64,000 nt of DNA from the NCBI RefSeq assembly GCF_003030345.1, contig NZ_CP028158.1:310001-374000 (forward strand), written 5' to 3'. The notes beneath the pieces are model-generated. The model searched no databases. It was given only the letters and a program-made list of their open reading frames with translations, and was not told the DNA's origin. Below, in pieces: positions 41,725-50,245 of the stretch (positions are counted from its first letter, which is position 1; each line of letters starts with the position of its first letter). The position numbers were made by a program, and so were the translations under genes. Source of the DNA: Plantactinospora sp. BC1 (GTDB lineage: Bacteria; Actinomycetota; Actinomycetes; Mycobacteriales; Micromonosporaceae).

Positions 41725-44382
41725 TCAGCCGGGCAGCAGGTCGTCGCGGCGGCGGGCCAGGAGCAGCAGGACGACTCCAGCGGCCACGGCACCGGAGCTG
41801 TACCGGACCAGCGCACCGACGGGGTCGCCGGTGACCGGCAGGTTCGGGCCAGGAGGCGGCGGGTCGTCTCCGACGTACCGGAACCGGATCCCGGTCGAGA
41901 CGCCGTCAGGGGTGTCGACGATGATGGTGGTGTGGCCGGCCCGGCAGGCCGGGGTGCGGAACGTCAGCGAGGTGCCGTCGGGAGCCACCGTGACCTGGTC
42001 GGCCGGAATGGTCCGGCCGCAGATCGTGATCGTGGTCCTACCGGGTCGGAATCCGCGGCCGAGGAGTGTCACCGTCGTGCCGCCCATGGTGTCGCCCCGG
42101 ACCGGGTCGACCCTCTCGACGGTGGGCGCGACGACCAGGTAGGTGAAGCCCTCGGAGGTGACCGCGTCGGCTCCGGGCATTCGCACCCGAACCTCGACCG
42201 GGCCGGCGGGGCCGGGCGGGGTGACCACGGTCAGTGCGGTGCCGTCGGGGTCGACCGTCAGGTTGGTGCCGGGGACACCGTCGAAGGTCACCCCGGCCAC
42301 CCGGTGGAAACCGGTTCCGGTGATGGTGACCGGCGTACCGCCGGTGCCCGGCCCGCGCGCCGGGCTGACCGCCGCGATGGTCGGCGCCACGTACTCGTAA
42401 TGGCCGATGGCGCGGAGGCCGGCCGGGAAGGTCAACACCACCAGCGCCGGCCCAGGCGCGTGGGGCGGGGCGACCGCGCTGATCACGGTACCGGCCGGAT
42501 CGATCGTGACGTCGGTGCCGGGGATCCCGTCGAAGGTCACTCCGGTCGCGCCGGTCAGGCCGGTACCGGTGACGACCACGGTGGTGCCGCCCGAGGTACG
42601 GCCGGAGCGGGGGGACAGTCGGGCGTCGCGGACCATGCTGCCGTCGGCCAGGTACGTGAACTCCAATGGTGCCGTGGTGCCGCTGGGGGTGCGGACCAGG
42701 ACGGTGGCCGGCCCGATCGGCCGGGTCGGGGTCGAGCCGGTCAGCGACCGCCCGTCGGGAGCCACCCAGACGTTCATCGCAGGTTCGCCGTCGAAGCTGA
42801 CCGTCGTCAGGCCGGGAACGAGGTTGGTACCGGTGACGGTGAAGTCCTCGTAGCCCAACTGCCGACCGGAGGCCGGTGTGATCGCCGTGGCCGTCGGTGG
42901 CACACGCAGATAGCTGAAGCCGTCGACCGAGATGGCGTCGGCTCCCGGAAGTAGCACCCTCACGACGGTCGGCCCGGGGAATCCGGGCGGTGTGACCACG
43001 GTCAGCGAGGTGCCGCTCGGGTTGACGACCAGGTCGGTCCCCGCTCTGCTGGCGAAGTTGACGCCGGTCGCCCCGGCGAGCCCGGTACCGGTGATCGTCA
43101 CCGTGCTGCCGCCGACGGCCGGACCCTCAGCCGGAACGATCGAGGTGATCGTCGGCCCGAGGTAGCTGAAGCTCCCGGCGTAGGCATAGCCGGCGGGGAA
43201 GACGACCGATATGCTCGCCGGCCCGGCATCGCCGGGCGGAGTCACGATGCTGATCGTCGTACCGGCCGGGTCGACGGTGAAGTTGGTCCCGGGTACCTGG
43301 TCGAATATCACCCCGACCGCGTCGGTCAGATTGGTCCCGGTGATGGTGACGGTGGTGCCACCGAAACTGGGGCCGGTGTCCGGGGTGAGCCCGGTTACGG
43401 TGGCGTCGCTGCCGTCCGGCAGGTAGCTGTAGGTCACCGGCGGCGTCGAGCCGCCGGGGGTGGTGACGACGACGGAGGCCGTTCCGATCGGATGGGCGGG
43501 GGTGACGAAGGTGAGAGAGCTCTCGTCCGGACCCACATCGACGGCTTCCACGGGTACTCCGTCGACGGTGACGCTGGTCTGCTGGTAGATGAAGTTGCTA
43601 CCGGTGACGGTGACGTACTGGCCGCCGGACTGTGGGCCGGAACTCGGGCTTAGTCCGGTCACGGTCGGTGCGGGTGGCATGCCCGGACGTTCACAGCTCG
43701 CCCGCGCCACGATCACGGTTCCGACCGGGATCGTCACCGGGGAACCGGCGGCGGTGCCGGTCAGTGTGAAGGTGGCCAGGATGGCGACGGACGCGCCGGC
43801 GCCGGTGGTCGTCTCGGTACTGCTCAGTGCGGCGTGCAGGGTGGCATCGAGCAGCCCCGGAACGGTGACCGGCGCGCTGGCGTCGACGCTGGGGCCGTTC
43901 ACGGCCGGGTCGACGACCGTCGCGAACAGTCGGATCTGCCGGAATCTGGTGGTGGCGGTCTGCGCCCCGACGTACGGACAGTTGGCCAGGACGCCGACAT
44001 CGACCGCGTCGAGCGTGCGGCTGCCCAGTACGTCCAGTGCCAGCACGGGCACGTCGGCGTCCGCGCTGGAGGAACCTGCCTGTCGTACGGCGAGGAGCGA
44101 TCCGGCAGTACCCTGGGCGGTCACCCCTGTGGCTCCGGGCAGCGAGATGTCGGTCCGGAGGGCGAGATCTGCACCACGGCCGGCCGGCGCTGTCGCGCTG
44201 AGGATGGTGGCGTCCGCGCTGATTACCGGATCGCCGGAGACCTCCGCAGAGAGGTCCACCACCACGGCGCGGGCATCGGCGCTGCCCGGTTGGGCCACGG
44301 CCGGCGCCGGCACGGCCAGTACGACGGCACCGGCGACCAGCGTCGCCGCCAGTATCGCTCCGCTCTCCCGAATGGCTCTCAC
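41725..44382 (-). CDS. Cell-wall-anchored IPT/TIG repeat protein (LPXTG)
   Basis: 885 residues from GTG 44382 (GGAG upstream). A signal peptide (about 1-31) leads to a beta-rich choice-of-anchor-like domain to about 240. Seven IPT/TIG immunoglobulin-like repeats follow, each about 85 residues and starting with a xVxPxxGPxxGGTxVTITGTxL motif. The end is a sortase signal: LPVTG (848-852), a hydrophobic stretch and ARRRDDLLPG. It is a surface adhesin or structural protein. The regular TIG repeats also give strong DNA-level similarity within the gene. Confidence 0.88.
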   Translation of the reverse strand: MRAIRESGAILAATLVAGAVVLAVPAPAVAQPGSADARAVVVDLSAEVSGDPVISADATILSATAPAGRGADLALRTDISLPGATGVTAQGTAGSLLAVRQAGSSSADADVPVLALDVLGSRTLDAVDVGVLANCPYVGAQTATTRFRQIRLFATVVDPAVNGPSVDASAPVTVPGLLDATLHAALSSTETTTGAGASVAILATFTLTGTAAGSPVTIPVGTVIVARASCERPGMPPAPTVTGLSPSSGPQSGGQYVTVTGSNFIYQQTSVTVDGVPVEAVDVGPDESSLTFVTPAHPIGTASVVVTTPGGSTPPVTYSYLPDGSDATVTGLTPDTGPSFGGTTVTITGTNLTDAVGVIFDQVPGTNFTVDPAGTTISIVTPPGDAGPASISVVFPAGYAYAGSFSYLGPTITSIVPAEGPAVGGSTVTITGTGLAGATGVNFASRAGTDLVVNPSGTSLTVVTPPGFPGPTVVRVLLPGADAISVDGFSYLRVPPTATAITPASGRQLGYEDFTVTGTNLVPGLTTVSFDGEPAMNVWVAPDGRSLTGSTPTRPIGPATVLVRTPSGTTAPLEFTYLADGSMVRDARLSPRSGRTSGGTTVVVTGTGLTGATGVTFDGIPGTDVTIDPAGTVISAVAPPHAPGPALVVLTFPAGLRAIGHYEYVAPTIAAVSPARGPGTGGTPVTITGTGFHRVAGVTFDGVPGTNLTVDPDGTALTVVTPPGPAGPVEVRVRMPGADAVTSEGFTYLVVAPTVERVDPVRGDTMGGTTVTLLGRGFRPGRTTITICGRTIPADQVTVAPDGTSLTFRTPACRAGHTTIIVDTPDGVSTGIRFRYVGDDPPPPGPNLPVTGDPVGALVRYSSGAVAAGVVLLLLARRRDDLLPG

Positions 44383-44496
44383 GGCTTCTCCGTCTCGGTG
44401 CGTCCGACCTCAGGTGGACGGACGGGAGCGTCCCAGGCCTGTCCTTCCTCCTTGAACGACCAGGAATCGCGAGAAGTTACGCGGAAACTACACAAA

Positions 44497-44512
44497 GTAT
44501 TCATGTGAATAC
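44497..44512. promoter_or_regulatory. GTATTCA-TG-TGAATAC palindrome
   Basis: A perfect inverted repeat with 7-bp arms in an unusually A+T-rich pocket between the divergent surface-protein and LuxR genes. It is 115 bp from the surface-protein start and 147 bp from the LuxR start. Good operator candidate; regulator unknown. Confidence 0.5.
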
Positions 44513-44658
44513 GTATAGCGACGGAGGCGTCGGCGGGTGCGGACCGGATCGTCGAGGCCGCCAGCGATCCATCCATTGACGACTGTCACTCAGCGTCGTC
44601 CAGTGCGCGTCCATTTGCGGTCCAGCCGAACTGCGTACGCTCTTCCATTGTCGACGGC

Positions 44659-45624
44659 ATGGACGGAGAGCCGAAATTGCCCGAAATCAGCGCACCCACC
44701 ACGGATCCGGTCGACACCCCCTTCACCTCCACGGGACCGGCCCGGTGCCGCCCCGGAGCGTGTCGTGGCGGCGGGTTCGACCCGGCACCGGCGCCTCACC
44801 CGGACGCGGCGGCACAGCGGATCGGAGAGCTCCTCGGTGACCTCGACGCGGGCGCCCACGTCGTCGAGGTCACCGCCGAGGCCGGCATCGGAAAGTCCAG
44901 GCTGCTCGCCGAGATCGCCCGCCTGGCCGGGGCCCGGGAGATCCGCGTCTTCTCCGGTGCCGCACCGCCGGACGGTGCGCTCTTCCCGTTCGGCGCCTTC
45001 GTCGACGCCGCCACCCGCCGTACCGGCGACGTCGACCTCGGGCCCGCTCCGCCGCCCGGAGTCCCGCCGGAGCACCGGCCGGTGCTGCGGGAGCTTCTCC
45101 CGCCGGGCGCCGGCCCGAGCGGCAGCCGCACACGGCCGGGCCGGCCGCTCCAGGCGTACGCGCGGATCGACGCCGTGTACGCCCTGCTGGAGCCGTACCT
45201 GTCGGCCGGCGGTCCCCTGGTGGTGGTGCTCGACGTCCCGCCCGCACACCCGCCGGAGCCGCTCGGACCCGACGACCTCGCCGACCCGGCCGACCAGACC
45301 GCACCGGAACCGGGTGCCGACGAGGTCGCGCCGGAACCGGGTGCCGACGAGGCCGCGCCGGAGCGGGGTGGCGCACCCGTGGTCGCGCGTCCATGGCGCG
45401 GCCGGCGGCGGACCGGCCGGCCGGCGTCGGCCGCGCTGACCAACCGGGAGCGGCAGGTCGCCGAGCTGGCCGGTGACGGGCTCACCAATCGCGAGATCGC
45501 GGCGGCGCTCTTCGTCACCGAGAAGACGGTCGAGATGCACCTCACGCACGTCTTCGCCAAGCTCGACGTCCGCAACCGGGTCGGACTGGCCCGGCGGCTG
45601 CACGCGGCCGGCCGGAGCGAGTGA
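44659..45624 (+). CDS. Shortened LAL-type LuxR regulator
   Basis: 321 residues. A P-loop typical of LAL regulators (TAEAGIGKSRLLAEIARLAG, about 71-90) is followed by only about 90 residues of ATPase domain up to PLVVVLDVPPAHPPE, where Walker B normally reads LDDxHWAD. A Pro/Glu/Asp-rich segment containing two copies of APEPGADEVAPEPGADE-like sequence links directly to a complete LuxR helix-turn-helix (ALTNRERQVAELAGDGLTNR onward, about 254-316). LAL proteins are usually 850-1000 residues, so the ATPase is internally deleted and probably inactive while DNA binding is intact. It abuts the biosynthetic operon and may regulate it. Confidence 0.75.
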   Translation: MDGEPKLPEISAPTTDPVDTPFTSTGPARCRPGACRGGGFDPAPAPHPDAAAQRIGELLGDLDAGAHVVEVTAEAGIGKSRLLAEIARLAGAREIRVFSGAAPPDGALFPFGAFVDAATRRTGDVDLGPAPPPGVPPEHRPVLRELLPPGAGPSGSRTRPGRPLQAYARIDAVYALLEPYLSAGGPLVVVLDVPPAHPPEPLGPDDLADPADQTAPEPGADEVAPEPGADEAAPERGGAPVVARPWRGRRRTGRPASAALTNRERQVAELAGDGLTNREIAAALFVTEKTVEMHLTHVFAKLDVRNRVGLARRLHAAGRSE

Positions 45625-45685
45625 CCGGCCCTCGGGCGCGGTGACCGCCGACCGGCGACCGACCGGACCGGTCACCCCGCCCGCC

Positions 45686-46054
45686 TCACCAGCCCATCGC
45701 GACCGCGGCGACGAGGCCGCGCTTGTGGGTGATGGAGACCGTCACCTGGGCCACCCCGACCCGCTCGGCGGCGACGGTCGCCGCCCGGCGCAAATCGACC
45801 TGCGGTGCGCCGCCGGGCCGGGAGAGTACGGCGACGTCGCACGGTGCCACCCCCTCGAACAGTCCCGTGCCGAGTACCTTCAACACGGCCTCCTTGGCGG
45901 CGAACCGACCCGCCAGGAACTCCCGCCGTCGCTGCCCCGACAGCCGGTCGGCGTGCGCCAGCTCGGCGTCGGCGAAGGCGTACCGGACGAACCAGGCCCG
46001 CCCGGCCAGCCGGTCCAGCTCGTCCACGGACATCAGGTCAATGCCGAGCCGCAT
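45686..46054 (-). CDS. acpS: Holo-ACP synthase (4'-phosphopantetheinyl transferase)
   Basis: 122 residues. GIDLMSVDELDRL at the N-terminus (Mg-binding Asp) and FLAGRFAAKEAVLKVLGTGL (Glu/Lys of the active site) are the two AcpS signatures. It is the last gene of the eight-gene operon, overlapping the acyl-CoA dehydrogenase by 17 bp. A dedicated AcpS would convert the cluster's own ACP (48697) to its holo form. Whether it is also the housekeeping enzyme cannot be told here. Confidence 0.85.
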   Translation of the reverse strand: MRLGIDLMSVDELDRLAGRAWFVRYAFADAELAHADRLSGQRRREFLAGRFAAKEAVLKVLGTGLFEGVAPCDVAVLSRPGGAPQVDLRRAATVAAERVGVAQVTVSITHKRGLVAAVAMGW

Positions 46055-47237
46055 GGGGGGTCTCGTCAGGCTCGGTCGCGGCCAGGAAGTTGCCCTTCAG
46101 CACTCCCCGGAAGACGGACATCCGATGCAGGTTCGTGGTCCCTTCCATGATCTCGAAGGCCCGGACGTCACGGTAGATCTTCTCCAGCCAGGGATGTTCC
46201 ACCAACGCCGCCGGCCCGAGCAGCCTGGTGGCGAGCAGCGTCGCCTCCTCGGCCAGCCGGGCGGCCTGTGCCTTGGCCGCGCCCAGCCGGTGACTGTTCA
46301 CCGCGCCACGGTCGACGTCGGCGGCACCCTGCTGGATGAGCCGGCGCACCGCGGCGATCCGGTCCAGTACGTCGTCGAGGTGCAGCCGGTCGAAGCCGGT
46401 GAGGGCGGGGCGCTGCGCCTGGACGTAGTCGCAGACGGCCTGGGCACAGCCCAGCGCCATCGCCGCGATGGTGGGCCGGGCCCGGTACAGCACCTGGGTC
46501 GCGCCGTACAGGCCACGGCGGGTCCGGCGCAGGTGCGCCCCGAGCAGGTTCTCCGCCGGCACCCGGACGCCGTCGAACCGGATCCGGCTGATCCGGGCGC
46601 CGCGCAGGCCGACGGTGGAGAGCAGCTCTCCGCTGAATCCGGGGGTGTCGGTGTCGACCAGTACGGCCTCGATGCCGAGCGGTCCGGGTGCCCGCCGGCA
46701 GAACACCACGCCGAACTCGGCGCGGGCGCCGTTGCCGATGTAGCACTTCTCGCCGTCGAGGATCCAGCCGTCGCCGTCGGGCGCCGGGGTGAGCGTGGTG
46801 GTCAGCTCGGTGGCGGCGGAGCCCTTGGCCGGCTCGGTGAGCCCGAAGAAGGTGTGCTGCGGCTGCGCGACGAGCCGGTGGTAGTACCGGTCGGCCTGTT
46901 CAGCGGTGGCGAGCACGTCGACGACGCCGCCGGAGAGCGCCGGGCCGGGGCTGGCCAGCCAGACGTTCGGGTCACCGTAGGCGAGCCGTTCCCAGGCGAC
47001 GCTCTGTCCCAGTACCGTCCGGAGCAGGCCCACCAGGTTGGCCGGCGCCTCCGGGCCGGGCCAGTACCGGGGTGGGATGGCGCAGAACCGGGAGAGGCGC
47101 ACCCCGGGCCGGTCCAGGTGTTCCGCGATGACGTCCGGATCGTGGTCGAGCAACCGGCCCAGCTCGCGGAAGTCCGCGGAGACCTCAGCGCAGAATCCGT
47201 CCAGCTCGCGGAGGGAGTCGTCGAGCAGCTCAGGCAT
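46038..47237 (-). CDS. Acyl-CoA dehydrogenase family enzyme
   Basis: 399 residues from ATG 47237 (GGAGG upstream). N-terminal helical domain, central beta-domain (QHTFFGLTEPAKGSAATEL, GWILDGEKCYIGNG) and a C-terminal four-helix bundle ending in IMEGTTNLHRMSVFRG, where Glu of MEGT is the expected catalytic base. It is a complete FAD-dependent dehydrogenase. In an ACP-centred cluster the likely substrate is an acyl- or aminoacyl-ACP rather than CoA; this follows carrier-protein dehydrogenases in pyrrole and methoxymalonyl pathways and is inference here. Overlaps its neighbours by 8 and 17 bp. Confidence 0.82.
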   Translation of the reverse strand: MPELLDDSLRELDGFCAEVSADFRELGRLLDHDPDVIAEHLDRPGVRLSRFCAIPPRYWPGPEAPANLVGLLRTVLGQSVAWERLAYGDPNVWLASPGPALSGGVVDVLATAEQADRYYHRLVAQPQHTFFGLTEPAKGSAATELTTTLTPAPDGDGWILDGEKCYIGNGARAEFGVVFCRRAPGPLGIEAVLVDTDTPGFSGELLSTVGLRGARISRIRFDGVRVPAENLLGAHLRRTRRGLYGATQVLYRARPTIAAMALGCAQAVCDYVQAQRPALTGFDRLHLDDVLDRIAAVRRLIQQGAADVDRGAVNSHRLGAAKAQAARLAEEATLLATRLLGPAALVEHPWLEKIYRDVRAFEIMEGTTNLHRMSVFRGVLKGNFLAATEPDETPHAARH

Positions 47238-47853
47238 GGTGGTCCTCCGTCGACCGGCCCGGCCGCGGTGCTCCGGGATGCAGGTAGAGATTGCCGGTGA
47301 CCTCCGCGAGGTAGAGCTCGCCGGCCGGGCCGTCGAGCAGGAACCCGGCGGCGCCGAAGAGGTACAGGATCGTGCGACCGATCCGGACCAGCCGCTGGTG
47401 CGTACGCCACCGCGCGGCGCCGTCACCGCAACGCCGCTCCGGCGGCATCGCCTCGTCCTCGCGCAGCGCCATCGCGATGTCGGCGAGCTGCGCCTGGACG
47501 AGCTGCCGGGCCAGCAGCGAGGCCCCCTCCGAGCTGCGTTCGCCGAGATGCTCCAGCGCCTGGTCGAACGCGCGGCGCAGCACCGCCCGGTGCAGGTCGA
47601 GCAGTCCGGTGGCGAACCGCTCGGCGACGTCGCCCGGCACCGGCGGCCGGTCAGCACCGCCGGGCGGTGGTGTCACGGCGAGGCCGAACCGCCGCAACGG
47701 CGTCGGCTCCGCCGAGGGCAGCGCCGCCACCGAGGCGGCGACGTGCCCGGTCGGCGCCGGTACCGGCCCGTCGGGGCGGATGCTGTGGTGCAGGGCGTCC
47801 AGTGCGCGCGGGTATTCGCTGACGCCGAGCTGCTGGGTCAGGGTGATGGTCAC
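47230..47853 (-). CDS. Protein resembling the C-terminal half of an acyl-CoA dehydrogenase
   Basis: 207 residues from GTG 47853 (AGGAG upstream). After a Pro-rich N-terminus, about 80-190 reads like the ACAD helical bundle: RRAFDQALEHLGERSSEGAS, LVQAQLADIAMAL, then ILYLFGAAGFLLDGPAGELYL. No flavin-binding beta-domain is present. It sits between a KAS III-like gene and a full ACAD with 4- and 8-bp overlaps, so it may be a non-catalytic partner of that ACAD. It is too coherent to be a pseudogene. Confidence 0.55.
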   Translation of the reverse strand: MTITLTQQLGVSEYPRALDALHHSIRPDGPVPAPTGHVAASVAALPSAEPTPLRRFGLAVTPPPGGADRPPVPGDVAERFATGLLDLHRAVLRRAFDQALEHLGERSSEGASLLARQLVQAQLADIAMALREDEAMPPERRCGDGAARWRTHQRLVRIGRTILYLFGAAGFLLDGPAGELYLAEVTGNLYLHPGAPRPGRSTEDHHA

Positions 47854-48692
47854 GGCGATCTCCTGGGGGTCGGTGCGGCGGGCCGTTGCCGCAGCACGGC
47901 GGCCTGGCTCTGCCCGGTACGCGGGTCGGTGTCGCAGAGCACCACCGACCGGTACGCGTCGCTCCACTCCTCGTGGTGGCGCGCGAGTTCGAGCCAGACG
48001 CCGGTGCAGTACGGGCCGGCCGCGGCGCGGTGCACCGGCACGGCGATCTCGGCCAACTCGTCCGGGTGCGTCCACGAACCGGCGACGAGCAGGGTCGAGT
48101 CCGGCTCCAGGTCTGTCGTCACCGACCCGAGCAGGGCGCGCAGCGGCGTGCCCCGGGTCGCCATCCGGGTGCCGTGGAACTCGTACCGGCCGGTGTCGTC
48201 GAAGTAGAGCAGCGCCGCCGAGTTCGGCACCTTGTTCTCCTCGACGAACGGGTCGGGGTAGGCGTACGTGTTCTGCTCGCAGACGACCAGGGCGAGGGTG
48301 CGGCAGCGACCGGAGCCGGCGAAGGCGTCGGCCACCCGCAGGGCGGTGTACGGCGCCCGGAGTCCCTGCTCGGAGACGGCGAAGCAGTGGCTGCCGCCGC
48401 CCAGCAGATAGTTGACCCGCTGGGCGACGTGCTTCAGCGCGATCATGTCCGGCAGCCCGAACGCGAAGACCAGCAGGTCGGGGCTGGTCAGCCGGAACGG
48501 CAGCCGGCCGATAACACTCTCGGCCAGTTCGGTGAACCCGATGTTCGCGCCCTGCCGGAGCCGCTCCTCGTCGCGCTGGATGCCGAACCGGACGAGCAGG
48601 TCCCGTTCGAAGATCGCGCAGTCGGGATCCGGCCGGTACGGGATGCTGCCGGGTTCCAGCACCAGGGCGGCGGATGACAGTGACAGCGGCAT
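47850..48692 (-). CDS. KAS III-like (thiolase-fold) protein lacking the active-site Cys
   Basis: 280 residues. The pattern GANIGFTELAESVIGRLPFR, then LLVFAFGLPD, then CFAVSEQGLRAPYTALRVA, then TLALVVCEQNTY follows the N-terminal half and core of ketoacyl synthase III. The position after the LLVFAF strand that should carry nucleophilic Cys reads VSEQG, and no obvious catalytic His-Asn pair is seen. A Cys-less partner next to an active KAS III recalls PqsB/PqsC and KS-alpha/CLF pairs; the active member here is 51692-52660. Function as a heterodimer partner is inferred. Confidence 0.6.
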   Translation of the reverse strand: MPLSLSSAALVLEPGSIPYRPDPDCAIFERDLLVRFGIQRDEERLRQGANIGFTELAESVIGRLPFRLTSPDLLVFAFGLPDMIALKHVAQRVNYLLGGGSHCFAVSEQGLRAPYTALRVADAFAGSGRCRTLALVVCEQNTYAYPDPFVEENKVPNSAALLYFDDTGRYEFHGTRMATRGTPLRALLGSVTTDLEPDSTLLVAGSWTHPDELAEIAVPVHRAAAGPYCTGVWLELARHHEEWSDAYRSVVLCDTDPRTGQSQAAVLRQRPAAPTPRRSP

Positions 48693-48696
48693 GGGA

Positions 48697-48954
48697 TCAG
48701 GGCTTGTCGTCGAGGTTGCCGGCCACGTACTCGGCGAGGGTCTCCAGCGACGTGAAGTCGGACATCTCCAGGTTCTCCGGGTCGACCTCGATGCCGACGC
48801 TGTCCTCCAGGGCCATCAGCAGTTCGAGGATCGAGGTGGAGTCCAGGTGCAGGTCCTCGAAGAGCCGGGTCTCCTTCGGCATGCCGGAGACCGGGCGCTG
48901 GAGTACCTCGCTCAGCGCCCGCTCGATGTCGGCGATGATCTTACTGTTCTCCAT
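48697..48954 (-). CDS. Acyl carrier protein
   Basis: 85 residues, acidic, four-helix ACP. LFEDLHLDSTSILELLMALE holds the phosphopantetheine attachment site at Asp38-Ser39. It lies between the PLP decarboxylase (14-bp overlap) and the KAS III-like gene (4-bp gap). By analogy with BtrI of butirosin synthesis it would carry the amino acid loaded by the ATP-grasp ligase and decarboxylated on the carrier. Confidence 0.9.
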   Translation of the reverse strand: MENSKIIADIERALSEVLQRPVSGMPKETRLFEDLHLDSTSILELLMALEDSVGIEVDPENLEMSDFTSLETLAEYVAGNLDDKP

Positions 48955-50245
48955 GGCTGGTCCCTTCGGGTGAGGCGGTGGCGGTGGTGGCGGTGGTCAC
49001 CGGCACGGGCAGGCTGACCAGGCGTTGCGGCCGGAGCAGGTCCTCGACGGTGTCGCGGCTGCGGACGAGGTGTGCCACACCGTCGAGCAGGAGCACCTCG
49101 GCCGGGTGGCCGTGACTGAGGAAGAGCACCGGCGAGGCGCTGGGGCCGTACGCGCCGGAGCGCTCCACCCCGAGCAGGTCGCCGGGGCGTACCTCGGGGA
49201 GCCGGACCTGCTTGCCCACCACGTCGCCGGGGGTGCAGAGCGGCCCGGTGACCGTGTAGACGTGTTCGGCCGGCTCGTCGGGACGGCTCAGCGACCTGAT
49301 CGGGAAGTTCCGCTTGACGAAGCTGCCGACGCCGACCGCGGCCATGTGGTGGTTGGTGCCGCCGTCGGCGACCACGAACCACTCGCCCTTGGAGCGCTTG
49401 ACGTAGCGGGCCCGGGTCACGTACGTGCCGCACCAGCCGACCAGGTAGCGGCCCAGTTCGGTGACGACCCTGCTCTCCGGGTGGCGTTCCCGGAACGCGG
49501 CCACCTCGTCGTTGACGCCGTCCACCGCGGCGTCGCCGTCGAGGTCGGTCTCGTTGTCGAAGTACGGCACGCCCCAGCCGCCGCCGATGTCCACCATCTC
49601 CAGCGGGATGTCGAGCGCCTTGGCGAGCGCCTCCGCCATGGCCAGCACGCCCCGGGTGTTGTGCCGTACCGTCGCCGCGTCCAGGATGCGGGTGCCGAGG
49701 TAGGCGTGGATCCCGGCGACGCGTACCCGGCGCAGCCCGCGCAGCGCGGCCGGGCCGTCCCGGAGGATCTCCTCGTCGATGCCGAACTGGCGCGGCTTGC
49801 CGCCCATCGCCAGCCGCGAGCCGTGGGTGTCGAAGTCGGGGTTGACCCGCAGCACCACCCGCAGGCCGGCGGCCGCGTCCAGCGCGTCGAGCGCCAGCAC
49901 CTCGTCGAGCGACTCGCAGACCACCGCGTAGATGCCGCGCTCGCAACAGGCGCGCAGTTCCTCGGCGGACTTGCCGGGGCCGAGGAAGATCACGTCGGCG
50001 GGGTCGACCCCGGCCCGCTCGGCGGTGACCAGCTCGGCCAGCGAGGAGACCTCCAGACCCGCGCCGAGGGCGCCGAAGATCGCGCAGACGCTGAGGTTCG
50101 GGTTCGCCTTGGCGGAGTAGAAGATGTCCACGTCGGGACGGAGCCGGCCGCGCAGCGTCTCGTACCGGCGGCGCAGCAGGTCGCCGTCGTAGACGTACAC
50201 CGGGGTGCCGAACCTCTCGGCGATCTCGGCGTAGTGGTCGGTCAT
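48941..50245 (-). CDS. PLP-dependent fold-type III decarboxylase, BtrK-like
   Basis: 434 residues from ATG 50245 (GGAGG upstream). Lys46 (FYSAKANPN) is the Schiff-base lysine of the alanine-racemase/DAP-decarboxylase barrel. MVDIGGGWGVPY, VTELGRYLVG and the C-terminal GPLCTPGDV and GAYG motifs complete the active site. Lysine biosynthesis is unlikely because it is locked in an operon with an ATP-grasp ligase and an ACP. In butirosin synthesis BtrK decarboxylates glutamyl-S-ACP with BtrJ and BtrI, the same trio as here. The amino acid used is not known. Confidence 0.85.
   Translation of the reverse strand: MTDHYAEIAERFGTPVYVYDGDLLRRRYETLRGRLRPDVDIFYSAKANPNLSVCAIFGALGAGLEVSSLAELVTAERAGVDPADVIFLGPGKSAEELRACCERGIYAVVCESLDEVLALDALDAAAGLRVVLRVNPDFDTHGSRLAMGGKPRQFGIDEEILRDGPAALRGLRRVRVAGIHAYLGTRILDAATVRHNTRGVLAMAEALAKALDIPLEMVDIGGGWGVPYFDNETDLDGDAAVDGVNDEVAAFRERHPESRVVTELGRYLVGWCGTYVTRARYVKRSKGEWFVVADGGTNHHMAAVGVGSFVKRNFPIRSLSRPDEPAEHVYTVTGPLCTPGDVVGKQVRLPEVRPGDLLGVERSGAYGPSASPVLFLSHGHPAEVLLLDGVAHLVRSRDTVEDLLRPQRLVSLPVPVTTATTATASPEGTSHGEQ

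Noticed and set aside
45621-45675. GTGACCGG...CCGGTCAC hairpin between the LuxR and acpS genes
   Set aside because: The 8-bp stem with a 39-nt loop overlapping the stop codon is weak, so not listed as a terminator.
48941-50245. Diaminopimelate decarboxylase (lysA) annotation
   Set aside because: The fold matches, but overlap with ACP and ATP-grasp genes points to a carrier-protein-linked decarboxylase.
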